DNA of 64,000 nt from Hymenopus coronatus (taxonomy: Eukaryota > Arthropoda > Insecta > Mantodea > Hymenopodidae), in contig CM060884.1 in assembly GCA_030762935.1 (NCBI GenBank), forward strand, positions 71,969,696 through 72,033,695, in the 5' to 3' direction. The translations under genes and the position numbers were made by a program. Positions 33,621 to 43,565 of the stretch are shown here, one piece after another (within the stretch, counting starts at the first letter, position 1; each line of letters opens with the position of its first letter). Below the pieces are notes generated by a model. That model saw only the letters and a list, made by a program, of their open reading frames with translations. It had not been told where the DNA came from and did not search any database.

Positions 33621-34424
33621 AAAAATCTGATCTGTTCCATTCACATGACTTTCTCTACATCTCTGCATCAAATTATTCTATTTACTTCATTAAATCGGGA
33701 AAAAATTAGCAAAAATAGTTTTATTACTTGCTTCCTTGTTAGTAGAAGCGAAATAAGGGAGAATCATAGACTAAAGTGATAGTCAAAGGCTGGTTGCAAT
33801 GTGACTGAAGTTCCTTTTTTGTATGGACACGAGTTGACATATTCCTTTGTGAAAAAAATATATTTTTCAGAGCTGAAACCAAACAACTAGGAATGTCTAA
33901 AAAAACGATCAACTCCACGAAAATAATGTATATGCCATAAATTGTGTGTTTTAACGTGTTCTACATTTTTGTGTGGTAAGTTTTTGTCCATCTCTTACAG
34001 TTTAGCAGCTATGCAAAATTCCGTAAAATTGATCCAGAATAAAGGAGTCTTCAGAGGCTACTCCCAGAAAATTCAAGATAGACAGCCATTTTTAAGAAAA
34101 TCAAACTTTTCGAAAAAAGTTCCATGTAAAGAAAATTTGGGAGTGGGGGGATTTTCTTGAAAATCTTCGAGTCACATCCTTGGAGGATACCAAACTTAAA
34201 CACCACGTTTGGTATTCAACGGTCTTTTCGTTTTTGAGCTATGATTTCCTCAGACACACAGACACACCAGAGACGCTCACACACGGACCTTTTTCTGATT
34301 GCTTTTTTTTGAGTTCAGGGGGGTCCAAAAATGTATATTCGGTGAAATCTCGGTATGGAATTTTTGGGTGGAATGCAATACTTTCTCTATACACTATGTA
34401 CATGGTACGTGTAGAGAAAGTAAT
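33621..34424 (-). mobile_element. Family H copy, internally shortened
   Basis: From AAATCTGATCTGTTCCATTC to the hairpin (CACTATGTACATGGTACGTG). About 60 bp are missing near 34083. Confidence 0.8.
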
Positions 34425-34974
34425 AAGATGATTAAAACAGATCGTCCTACACTAGAGATATCTATGTATAATTTTACTTACTAAGTCATTATTATTCAAG
34501 AACTGGTTTTGCACCAGGTTGCCTGTATTTGGTCACTGCCCAGTAGAGACTGCGTTAAATCCCCCACAGATTAACGTTTATCCCAAGTGCTTTCAGAATT
34601 ATAGTAGACGCCCTATAAATTGCTCTTGGGCATTACCTAACGTGTGATTTCTCATTTGGACACTGCTATGTGCCACGGCTCCTAGCGGGTATAGTGAAAA
34701 CTAGTGAACCGTACAAAATGGTGATGAATTAGCTAGCTTTCACAGCAAATTTGTTTTACACTTGGCTTCAGCAGAAGGGCCGTGATTTTCGTATTGAATG
34801 CTCTATAAAATTCGTAAATTGAAAACGCCATTTTTATGTGCAACTGGAGAGTTTGTGCTAGGAAATACTGAAAAGTATGAAAGTCAAAATACGAGTGGCG
34901 TCAACAAGTTCTTAGTAAAATATAGAAAAACAAATTATTTCGATAGAATTTTTTTTTCTCTCTAGCACCGAGTG
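34425..34974. other. Unassigned sequence
   Basis: No repeat or domain was seen. Confidence 0.4.
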
Positions 34975-35648
34975 TACAATTAACATAGGGATAGAGATGT
35001 ATTGTATTCCATCCAAAAATTGGATGTCGAGATTTCACCGGAAATACATATTCTAGGTCCCCCTGAATCCAAAAAAGCATTTCTAGAAAAAGATCCGTGC
35101 CTATGTGTTTTGTAGTGTTTAACGCCCGCTTTAACTACTTATGGCACACCAGGCGGCATGTGTGTGTGTGTGTAGATACCAAATTTGGTATTAAGTATAG
35201 TATCTTCCAAGGATGCAACACGAAGATTTTCAAGAAAATCCCCCCCTCCCAACAAACCTTTACATGGAACTTTTTCGCAAATGTTGATTTTCTCAAAAAA
35301 TGGCTCTAACGGTTTTGATTGAAATATCGTATATTAAGCATATTTACCGGGTAAATAATTGTATGTCTTGAATTTTCTGGGAATGGTCTCGGAAGACTAT
35401 TTTATTCTGGATGAATTTTAGGGAATTTTGCATAGCTGCTAAAGCGTAAGAGCTGGACAAACTTACCACACCCAAAATGCAGAGCACGTTAAAACACAAA
35501 ATTTATGTTAGATACTTTTTTTCGTGTAGTTGATCGTTTTTGAGATATTCCTGGTTTTTGGTTTCAGCTTTAAAAAAACATACTTTTCTCATACAGGAAT
35601 TTGTCAGCTCCTGTCGATACAAAGGAACTTCGTCACATAGCAACCAGC
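34975..35648 (+). mobile_element. Family H copy, both ends damaged
   Basis: It starts at a degraded hairpin arm and is cut by a SINE at 35649. A 50-bp piece of SINE A tail (AGTGTTTAACGCCCGCTTTA, minus strand) is embedded at 35113-35162 beside the GT run. Confidence 0.75.
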
Positions 35649-35922
35649 GAAAACCTTCGGTGTCCGCACTCGCTAAAGTGACTCGCTTTGGCGCTTCGTG
35701 GTGCACAGGATCGTGGGTTCGAGTCCCGCCTTGGGCATGGGCGTTTCTGTGTTTGTAAATGTGTCTATGTTTGTGTATGTACATGTAAAAGGAAAACGTT
35801 AACAACAATGTCTACTAAGGAAATATAGGAAACTGGAAAAAATTGAGAAAAAAAGGAATACAGCGCCGGAGTCCTGTCAAGCCTCCGGAACTGTATTTTC
35901 TTTATAAAATAAAAAAAAAATT
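35649..35922 (+). repeat. tRNA-derived SINE, family K
   Basis: The head ACTCGCTAAAGTGACTCGC and GGGTTCGAGTCCCGCC is tRNA-like. The body ends in TCCGGAGGC-like inverted blocks and an A-rich tail at 35909-35921. It sits between a family H copy and a fold-back mariner. Confidence 0.7.
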
Positions 35923-36382
35923 GCTGCCCTCCTAGGCACGTCTTCAGTTCAGGGAAAAGGTCAAAGTCGCTGCGTGTCAGGTCAGGACTGTACGGCGGAT
36001 GATCGAAAATGTCCCATTGAAATTGTTCAAGGAGCCGATGGGTTGTGCCAGCAGCGTGTGGACGAGCGTTGTCATGGATCAACACAATTCCTGAAGTCAG
36101 CATTCCTCTTCGTTTGTTTTGAATAGCTCTCCGCAAACGTCGTAAAGTACGAAGATCTTGAAAACAACGTCTATGTTCATTTGAAATCATTGGTGGCCTC
36201 ATTTTTTGAAGCGGGTGTTGCAAACCTTGTGCATAGCTACGATAAATGTCTCAATGTTTTCGGTGATTATGTTGAAAAGTAACCATAAGTGTGCAAAACT
36301 TTTAGTAATAAAAAAAATTGTTTTCTATGAACTTGTCTTTTATTTATAGTCTATCGGAGGTTGAAAAAAAAAACGACCCTCG
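35923..36382 (-). mobile_element. Fold-back mariner, truncated copy
   Basis: The right terminus (CCTATCGGAGG-type, ending CGACCCTCG, then TA) is intact. The minus frame (36223-35923) encodes the catalytic half: LIHDNARPHAAGTTHRLLEQ and HPPYSPDLTRSDF. At GAAGATCTT (36151-36159) the sequence switches to the plus-strand C-terminal arm ending FGDYVEK. The element is cut at GGGCAGC, where SINE K's tail begins. Confidence 0.8.
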
Positions 36383-36384
36383 TA

Positions 36385-36900
36385 ATTGGATACGCGTAAA
36401 GTTTGTCGTTTGTTTTGTTGTGTGCCCGGATGCTCGGTGGGGAATGCAGAATGCTGAAATGCCAGCGGACCTTCCAGAACTTCTACTGCCCTATTACGAA
36501 GCTGCGCTAGAAATAGCGCTCTGTCTGGCTAAGGAAAATGTAAATGAGTTGGAGTGTGGTTGGTTCCAAATGTGAACAATATTGAGTTGGTTGCGTGTTC
36601 GCCATCTCTGTCTCATTTTACTAGAGAAAGGATTAGTGAAGAATTATCATCTTGCCGTTATCAGTGTCTGCGGTTCTAATCCGCTACATGTGGATACTTT
36701 CCAGGTCATCTCACCTATCTTTCTCTGCCTTAGAGATTCTATCTTCTCACATCTTTCATGCTCTCTTATTTTGAGAGAGCGTGGTCAAATGCCATGACAA
36801 AATTTCGAGACATTTGCAGCTCCCTCTGCCGCGGACCTAGTAGGAGCAGATAATATTGTATTTGGCCCAAAAATTTGTATTCGAAATTTCACTAGAGGAT
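36385..36900. other. Unassigned sequence, possibly a decayed SINE
   Basis: A frame of 85 codons (36318-36575) begins inside the mariner end and has no domain. GCGGTTCTAATCCGC near 36671 resembles a B box, so a SINE is possible. Confidence 0.35.
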
Positions 36901-37143
36901 AAAATAAATATAATTACCATAGTAGTAGTAATAATAATTACAATAATAATAATAATAATTACAATAATACTAATAATTACAATAATAATACTAATAATTA
37001 CAATAATAATACTAATAATTACAATAATACTAATAATTACAATAATAATAATTATAATAATAATAATTACAATAATAATAATTACAATACTACTAATAAT
37101 AACCATATTAATAATAATAATAATAATAATAACAACAACAACT
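36901..37143. repeat. AAT/ATT microsatellite
   Basis: About 240 bp of AATAATAAT with interspersed AATTAC units. It yields an artefactual Ile-rich frame on both strands. Confidence 0.95.
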
Positions 37144-37278
37144 CTATAGCGCGATAGACCACAAGGAACTTTGGCCTACCTCCCGGACGCTGCGTCCCCC
37201 ATCTCGGTCCATGACAAACGTAATGGATGGGGTGCAGTATTGTAGGGTGAGACGTGGTCAGCGCCTCAACTCCCCCCC
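37144..37278 (-). repeat. SINE family E, 3' half (split by SINE A)
   Basis: The reverse complement of the GGTCCATGACA...GATGGGAGACGC end seen at 4372 and 5381. The remainder is at 37600-37717. Confidence 0.7.
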
Positions 37279-37535
37279 CCCAAGCCTGTCGGGGAGCCAA
37301 TGGCACGAAACAACAGAATGGAGAACCTAGCCCGTAGCCAGTCATGAGCTTGAGGAAATGGATTATACGAAATGCAAGCGAAATGGATCATAGGAAAGGT
37401 GATGATGGAGCAGTTGGTGGGATGAGTGGCGGTGGAAACCGGAGGACTTGGAGCGATCGCTTAGGATCGAACCCGGGTCGCCTAGGTGGGAGGCAAGTGG
37501 TCAAACACCTCGGCCACGGCGCTGCTCGTTTGTGT
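37279..37535 (-). repeat. SINE family A inserted in SINE E
   Basis: From GCCTGTCGGGGAGCCAATGG to GATCGAACCCGGGTCGCCTA and the head CACCTCGGCCACGGCGC. About 60 bp of unrelated sequence (37536-37599) also lie inside SINE E. Confidence 0.75.
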
Positions 37536-37599
37536 ATCTATAGGTCATATTTTATCGTTAACCACTCTCCGATTAAAACTAACCTTGCTGGTGTATAAA

Positions 37600-37717
37600 A
37601 CCAGGTCTCGTGACCTGGAGCCGCTATTTCTCCATCAAGTAGCTCCTCCAGGGACCTCACGAGGCTGAATGCACCCCGGACCAGGTCTCCCAGCGGGGGA
37701 AATATCCCCACGCACCT
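37600..37717 (-). repeat. SINE family E, 5' half of body
   Basis: It reads GGAGCCGCTATTTCTCCATC and ACCCCGGACCAGGTCTCCC here: the order expected upstream of the 37144-37278 piece on the minus strand. Confidence 0.7.
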
Positions 37718-38446
37718 CAAAATTCGATACCGAGATTTCACTGGAAATATATGTTTTAGGATTCCCTGAAAAAAAAAAATAGAAAAATGTGTATGTGTCA
37801 GCATCTGTGGGCAGCATAGTTCAAAAACAAAAGGTCCATTACATACCAAACTTGGTATTTAAGTTCAGTATCTTCCAAGGATACGACACGAAGATTTTAA
37901 AAAATATCCTCCCACACCAAACTACTCTTTAGATGGAAAAAAATTCGTAAAGTTTGATTATCTCAGAAACTATTTTAACTAAAATCTCTTATATAATCTC
38001 TTATATTTGATTAAAATCTCTTTCTTATATTTACATGGCCAAAAAATGTGTATCTTGAATTTTATGAGAATAGCCTTTAAAGACCTCGTTATTCTGCATG
38101 AATTTTATTGAATTTTGTATAATTGGTAAGCCGTAATAGATAGAGAAAAAATGACCACACAAAAGTTGTAGAGCACCATGAAGCACACAATTTATGTCAT
38201 ATACATTTTTTTCGTGGAGGTCCATACAAACAAAGGAACTTCAGTCACATAGCAACCAGCTTTTGCTGTCACTTTAACCTATGGCACTCCCTTATTTCGC
38301 TTCTATGTGCAAGGAAGCAAGTAATAAGACTATTTCTGCTAACTTTTTCTTGACTAGTATGAAGTTAATAGAAGCCTAAGCTTTTTAACAATAATATGTT
38401 GCAGAAATGTAGTGGAAGTCATGTGAACGGAACACATTCGATTTTT
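37718..38446 (+). mobile_element. Family H copy, hairpin end replaced by SINE E
   Basis: From CAAAATTCGATACCGAG to GGAACACATTCGATTTTTT. Confidence 0.8.
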
Positions 38447-38642
38447 TGTTGTAGAGTTAAGCTCTTTCAATTTATTTCAAGTTGTCATTGGTTTTGGTTG
38501 TTAGGTGTGTAAAATTTTCCCAAACGAGAAGTATTTTTCTTCTCGTCTCTCCTAGCACGCAAAGGGAAGTGAATTTTAATTGTTTTACACAAGACTAGCT
38601 TTTGATAGATTTGACTATCTCTTTAGCTTAATGTGTTCTACT

Positions 38643-38932
38643 TGGGCGGCGTCATGGCCGAGTGGTTAGACCGCTCACCTCCGAACTTAGCGCCCGCATG
38701 TGGGATTTGTGGTCAACGAAGCGCCGTCTGGGAGGATTTTCTTCGGGTTCTCCGGTTTCCCCACCACTCATTCCACCAATTGCTCCATCATCACTCTTCC
38801 TATCCTCTATTTTGCTTGCATTTCATATCATCCACTACCTCACGGCCCAGATTCTCCATTTTGTGGTTTCGTGCCGTTGGCTCCCCGACAGGATTCTGAC
38901 CCCTAAGCATCCACTTGCAAGTCCTAATATTT
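38643..38932 (+). repeat. tRNA-derived SINE, family A, single-unit copy
   Basis: The head GTCATGGCCGAGTGGTTAGA, body GATTTGTGGTCAACGAAGCG and one 3' unit ending CATCCACTTGCAAGTCCTA. Confidence 0.8.
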
Positions 38933-39087
38933 ATCATAATGTAGATAAATTTATATCTTTTGCATATAAATTTTGTTTGCGAAACAGCTGAAGAAAGTCT
39001 TGACAATGGGACACTACAGGTTTTTTTAATGTTTTATTGGGTTTCTTTTACCCTATGATTGTTTTGAATTAATGTATATATAATATA

Positions 39088-39573
39088 CAGGGCGTTTCAA
39101 AATAACAACAAACGAAGATGTGGACCTTGTTGGTCACACCGTACCTGATACGTGAATATAATTTTCAGCTCTAAATTCGGTACATACAAAAACTGCCATA
39201 AAATCACCATGGATTAGGCAGCCGTACATAACCAGATGGCACGTGCCTGGCCCCCTCTAAGAGAGATGCCGGTTGGTAGCGAAGCTTCCAGTCGCGTGGT
39301 GTAGGGATGGTTTGATAAACACGCCGGCGCGGGGCAGGTCACCTCGGTAATGGAAAACGTAGCATGTGGGATTTGTTAATGTGTTTTGTGTAACACGTTC
39401 TGAGATTGTTTACGTGGCGTATGCCAATCGTTGTTCCTTCGCTGCCTAATCCCAAATGTGTGCGATTTTAAACACATATAAAACTTTAAATAGAAGAGTT
39501 TGAAAGTTGCGACATCAAGTTTCGGACAAGTCAAGGTATAAGCTAATTGACTGCTATTTTTTTAAACGGCCTG
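39088..39573. mobile_element. TA-flanked MITE (family T), uninterrupted copy
   Basis: The ends CAGGGCGTTTCAAAATAAC and AAACGGCCTG (inverted, imperfect) are flanked by TA on both sides, giving 486 bp. It has no coding capacity. A second copy lies at 43566-44888. Tc1/mariner affiliation is likely from the TA and the TIR length. Confidence 0.75.
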
Positions 39574-40109
39574 TATATTTATATGTGGCTTATTTAGTTT
39601 TGTTGCTTAACACATTTTCGCCCGAGCCACTCAAATTTAACATACCAAATACATCCTGGAACTGAAAATTAGGTGCGTACGGACCCTAACTTTGTGATCG
39701 ATTTCCTATAGTTTCCAGCCTAAACGTTGCTTCTAGACAGTTGAAATGTACCTCACATAGCTCAGTGAATATAATTTAATGTTAGCAGATACAGCACGAA
39801 ACTACGCACACTTGAGTGTGTTTTGTTTTGGCCGAAAGCCAGAAACGCCAGTCGCAACTGCACAGGGAAATGGGGTGACTTTCTGAGCGCAGGCATAATT
39901 TGTGATTCCCCATAGTCTACTCTCTCTGTTTATCTTATACTACTTTAACTTTTAATGCATGAGTACTGAATAAACTCAGATATAAATTAAGGCATGGCAT
40001 TACAGAGCTTGGATACCATTAACTGGATAGAGTATTTTTGGTTCTTAGAGAATAAAACTCTCCGGGGATCTTGAGATAGAGAAAAATCTAACCTGGACAC
40101 CTGTGCTTC
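39574..40109. other. Unassigned sequence
   Basis: No repeat or domain was seen. Confidence 0.4.
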
Positions 40110-40948
40110 AATAAAAAAAATATAATGTGTTCTTTGTCTATATCACTGCAACAAATTATTCTATTTACTTCATCTAATCGAGAAAAAAGTAGCAGAAATG
40201 GTCTTATTACTTGCTTCCTTGTTAGTAGAAGTGAAGTAAGGGTGTGATAGTCATACATAAATAAGGTTAAAGTGATAGTCAAAAACTGGTTGCTCTGCTA
40301 CTGAAGTTCCTTTGTTTGTATGGACACGAGTTCTCAAAGTCCTGTATGAGATAAGTATAAGTCTTCATAGCTGAAAAAAAACAAGGAATATCTCAAAAAC
40401 AATCAACTCCACGAAAAAATGTATATAACATAAATTGTGTGTTTTAAGGATTTCTACATTTTTTGTGTGGTAAGTTTTTGTCCATTTCTTATGGTTTAGC
40501 AGTTATGCAAAATTCCGTAAAATTAACCCAGAATAAAGTAGTCTTCAGAGGCTATTCCCAAGAAAATTTAAAATATACATTTTATTTGTCAGGTAAATGT
40601 CTTTAATATACGATGTTTTAATCAAAATCGTTAGAGCCATTTTTTAGAACATAAAAATTTTCGAACAAAGTTGCATATAAAGCGTAGTTGGGAGTGGGGG
40701 ATTTTTCTCAAAATCTTCGTGTCGCATCCCTGGAAGATACTAAACATAAATACCAAGTTTGGTATTTTACCGACTTTTCGTTTTTGAGTTGTCGTGTTCA
40801 CAGACACACATAGACCTTTTTCTGAAAATACTTTTTTTTGGATACAGGGGACCCTAAAACATGTATTTCCGGTGAAATCTCGGTGTCGAATTTTTGGGTG
40901 GAATACAATAGGTCTCTAGCCCTATGTACATTGTACATATGGGGCTAG
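40110..40948 (-). mobile_element. Family H copy, GCCC/GGGC-hairpin subtype
   Basis: The tail end is degraded (AATATAATGTGTTC). The hairpin reads CTAGCCCTATGTACATTGTA, then CATATGGGGCTAG. Confidence 0.8.
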
Positions 40949-41475
40949 AGAAAGTAAAAATAAGCATAAATTATTACTTGTTTCTTTATAGGTAGAAGGG
41001 AAATAACGCAAAAAGTAGTTCAAGGAAGTGTTACCTTTCCATACAGATCTATTGAGTGTGTATTTATTTTTTAACTTGTAATTTGGACAGAATATTTAAC
41101 AAGAGCTCTTAAAGAACCTGAAGTGTTTTAATTAAGTCCACCAAAATGCCTGGTGTACATTTGGATGTATGCATATGCACTGTACCAATTTAGTTAACAA
41201 GCACTTTTGTGACCTTGTTGATGAGATCACTGGGCCAAAGCGAACTACAAAAATGCAGAGAACTTGTAACATTGTGTCAAGCTGTCTGAATAAATATTTT
41301 ATCGCAGGTGTTACTCTGTACAAGTCACTTCAGCTAGACAAATATTCACCTAGCCCACGAACATAATCATATCCGTCCTATTGTCAGTCGTCAGAAGAAA
41401 AAAAATCGTTAGAATACTAGGCTTGAATAGCAAACTGTCTGCGAGTAGCAGTGCACGTGGCATGGACGTCAAGCT
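40949..41475. other. Unassigned sequence with a 65-codon frame
   Basis: Plus frame 41169-41366 contains VNKHFCDLVDEITGPKR without a recognised domain or splice context. I do not call it a gene. Confidence 0.35.
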
Positions 41476-41765
41476 GAAAAATCTGATTCAAATGAGTTTC
41501 TCTTCCTAGTCTGCAATTCTTACAAGAGCTTATCCTTCTCTCTTCCTCTTAATAATCAAAATAAGAATTAGCAGAAACGGTTTATCACCCGTTTTCCTAT
41601 AGGTTCAAGGAAGGAGCCAGGAGAATACATACAACTGGCTAAAGAGATGATAACTATTTTTAAGATCTGGTCACTACACGATATCCTTGAACTTCTGTTC
41701 TATTTGCGTAATCAGAATGAAGAGACAATAAATGAAATTAATGATGACTTTGCATCTTGGAAACG
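41476..41765 (-). mobile_element. Old, diverged family H tail-end fragment
   Basis: The remnants AAAATCTGATTCAAATGAG, TTAGCAGAAACGG and CTATAGGTTCAAGG are in the right order. Confidence 0.5.
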
Positions 41766-41775
41766 TATAAGTATT

Positions 41776-42100
41776 CGGGGGCGGCCCCGGTTCGATCCCA
41801 AGCACCCGCATTGTGGGATTTGTGATGGACAAAGCGGCGTACGGACGGATTTTCTCCGGGTCCTCCTGTTTCCCCCACCAGTAACTCCACTAATTGATCC
41901 ATCCTTACCGTTTCTATCATCATTTTCGCTTACGTTTCATATCATCCACTTCATGTTCATGCCTGGCAGCAGGCCGACCCCTCGTAACAGGTTCTCATTC
42001 TGTGGTTTCGTGCCATTGGCTCCCCGACATGCTTCTGACCCCTAGACATCCGCTTGTAAGTCCTAGAGGGGTGTTAGTTCTACGGATACTGGAAGACTAG
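41776..42100 (+). repeat. SINE family A, head truncated
   Basis: It begins at the B box (GGTTCGATCCCAAGCACCCG) and has the full body and one 3' unit ending GGGTGTTAGTTCTACGG. Confidence 0.8.
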
Positions 42101-42149
42101 GCCCATTTCGAAACGGAACGAAAAAGCATTGGGACATTTATTCCAAAAA

Positions 42150-42495
42150 CAATGAATTAATCGGAAATGCTTAAACTCACAAAAAAGTATATGATATAGA
42201 TTGTGTGTTTTAGTGGTATCCACATTTTTTGTGTTATAAGTTTTTCTCTATTCCTTACAGCTAACCAGTTATACAAAAGTCATCCAGAATGAAAAATGAA
42301 AATTCAAGATTCAAATTTCCTTTGTGATGAAGATATATTAAATACATGGTATTTTAATCAAAATCATTAGATTCATTTTTAAAAGCTCATATATTTCGAA
42401 AAAAATTCCATTTTCTAAAATTTTGATTTTCTCACAAACAACAATTTGGATTAAAATATCGTATATTAAAGATATTTACCTCACCAATAATATAT
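42150..42495. mobile_element. Family H, reverse part joined to forward part, then interrupted
   Basis: A reverse internal segment runs to 42412 (AAAAAATTCCAT). There the same block turns round and a forward copy runs on to 42495, resuming at 43385-43497 after a fold-back transposon. Confidence 0.65.
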
Positions 42496-42496
42496 A

Positions 42497-43384
42497 CAGG
42501 GTTACTAAAAAAGAAATAGACAACTTCAACTGCCTTTAAAACAAAAACTATTAGAGATAGCAACCTAATTATTTTGGAGTTATGTTAAGAAACTCTCAAA
42601 ATTTCGTTTGCTACTATTGGTAACGCTGTAGTGTTTTGTTTGTTGTTGCAGAAACTGAAATGGCATAAAATCCTGTGGAAAAGGCATATTGCGTGTTGGA
42701 ATTTGCTAAAACGCAATCAACAACTGTTGTCCAACGACATTTTAGAACACGTTACCACAAAAATGAAATGATGCGGTCACAAAAACCAGCATCGTCTTCA
42801 TCATGTCACAACATGTCGATACAAAAGTCACGCCGTATGACCTTATCTTCTTCACTCAGAAACTGCAACATCTGTAATCTGTAAGGCATCATGTGCAGTC
42901 GCTTCCGCAAGTTTTTCCATACAGTTTACTGTGCAATTTGTAATTTCATGCTTGCCCTAGATGTCGATTTCTGTGGGCTTCTTATGTAGGCAGAACGAAC
43001 ACGTTCAACGTTTACTTCCGAAACTCTTGGGTCTTCCCGAGCTCTTCCCTTTGCACAAACATCCCGTTGTCTCGAATTTTCTATACCAGTCGTAGATTGA
43101 CCGTCTAGTCGGTGGCGTTTTGTGGTAACGTGTTCTAAAATGTCGTTGGACAACAGTTGCTGATTGCGTTCTAGCAAATTCCAACACGCAATATGCCTTT
43201 TCCACAGGATTTTCCGCCATTTCAGCTTCTGCAACAACAAACAAAACACTACAGCGTTACCAATAGTAACAAACAAAACTTTGAGAGTTTCTCAACATAC
43301 CTCCAAAATAATTAGGCTGCTATCTCTTAACAGTTTTTGTTTTACAGGCAGTTGAAGTTGTCTATTTCTTTTGTAGTAACCCTG
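42497..43384 (-). mobile_element. Fold-back transposon of the DUF4817/mariner-like group
   Basis: 888 bp between TA dinucleotides at 42495-42496 and 43385-43386, in family H sequence. The arms of about 265 bp (42497-42762 and 43120-43384) are near-identical inverted copies starting CAGGGTTACTA. Each arm contains the terminal repeat and the first codons of the transposase. The core is minus-strand coding remnant. Confidence 0.85.
42770..43244 (-). pseudogene. N-terminal DUF4817 helix-turn-helix of a transposase
   Basis: From 43244, in two frames separated by a shift: NPVEKAYCVLEFARTQSATV, VQRHFRTRYHKTPPTRRSIY and CLCKGKSSGRPK, then NVERVRSAYIRSPQKSTSRA. Further on towards 42770 it continues with LRKRLHMMPYRLQMLQ-like residues. 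Family knowledge: this is the DNA-binding part of an insect IS630/Tc1/mariner-superfamily transposase. The catalytic domain is absent, so any mobility would need a helper elsewhere. Confidence 0.8.
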
Positions 43385-43497
43385 TATATCTTGAATTTTC
43401 TGGGAAAAGCCTCTGAAGATTGCTTTATTCTGGATGAAATTTACGGAATTTTGCATAACTACTAAACCGTAAGAGATTGACAAAAACTTATCAAAAC
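43385..43497 (+). mobile_element. Family H copy, continuation after the fold-back element
   Basis: It resumes at TATCTTGAATTTTCTGGGAA, exactly the block expected after 42495. Confidence 0.75.
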
Positions 43498-43514
43498 TGG
43501 GTGATAATCTACTT

Positions 43515-43565
43515 ACCATTTTATATGTATATATACATAAATATACATATATACATACACATACA
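43515..43565. repeat. Alternating AT/AC microsatellite
   Basis: A TATATAC/ATACAC run immediately next to a MITE end. Confidence 0.8.

Noticed and set aside
36837..37149. Ile-rich open frames of 89-97 codons on both strands
   Set aside because: They are translations of an AAT/ATT microsatellite.
41169..41366. 65-codon plus frame containing VNKHFCDLVDEITGPKR
   Set aside because: No domain, no splice context and no second copy to support it.
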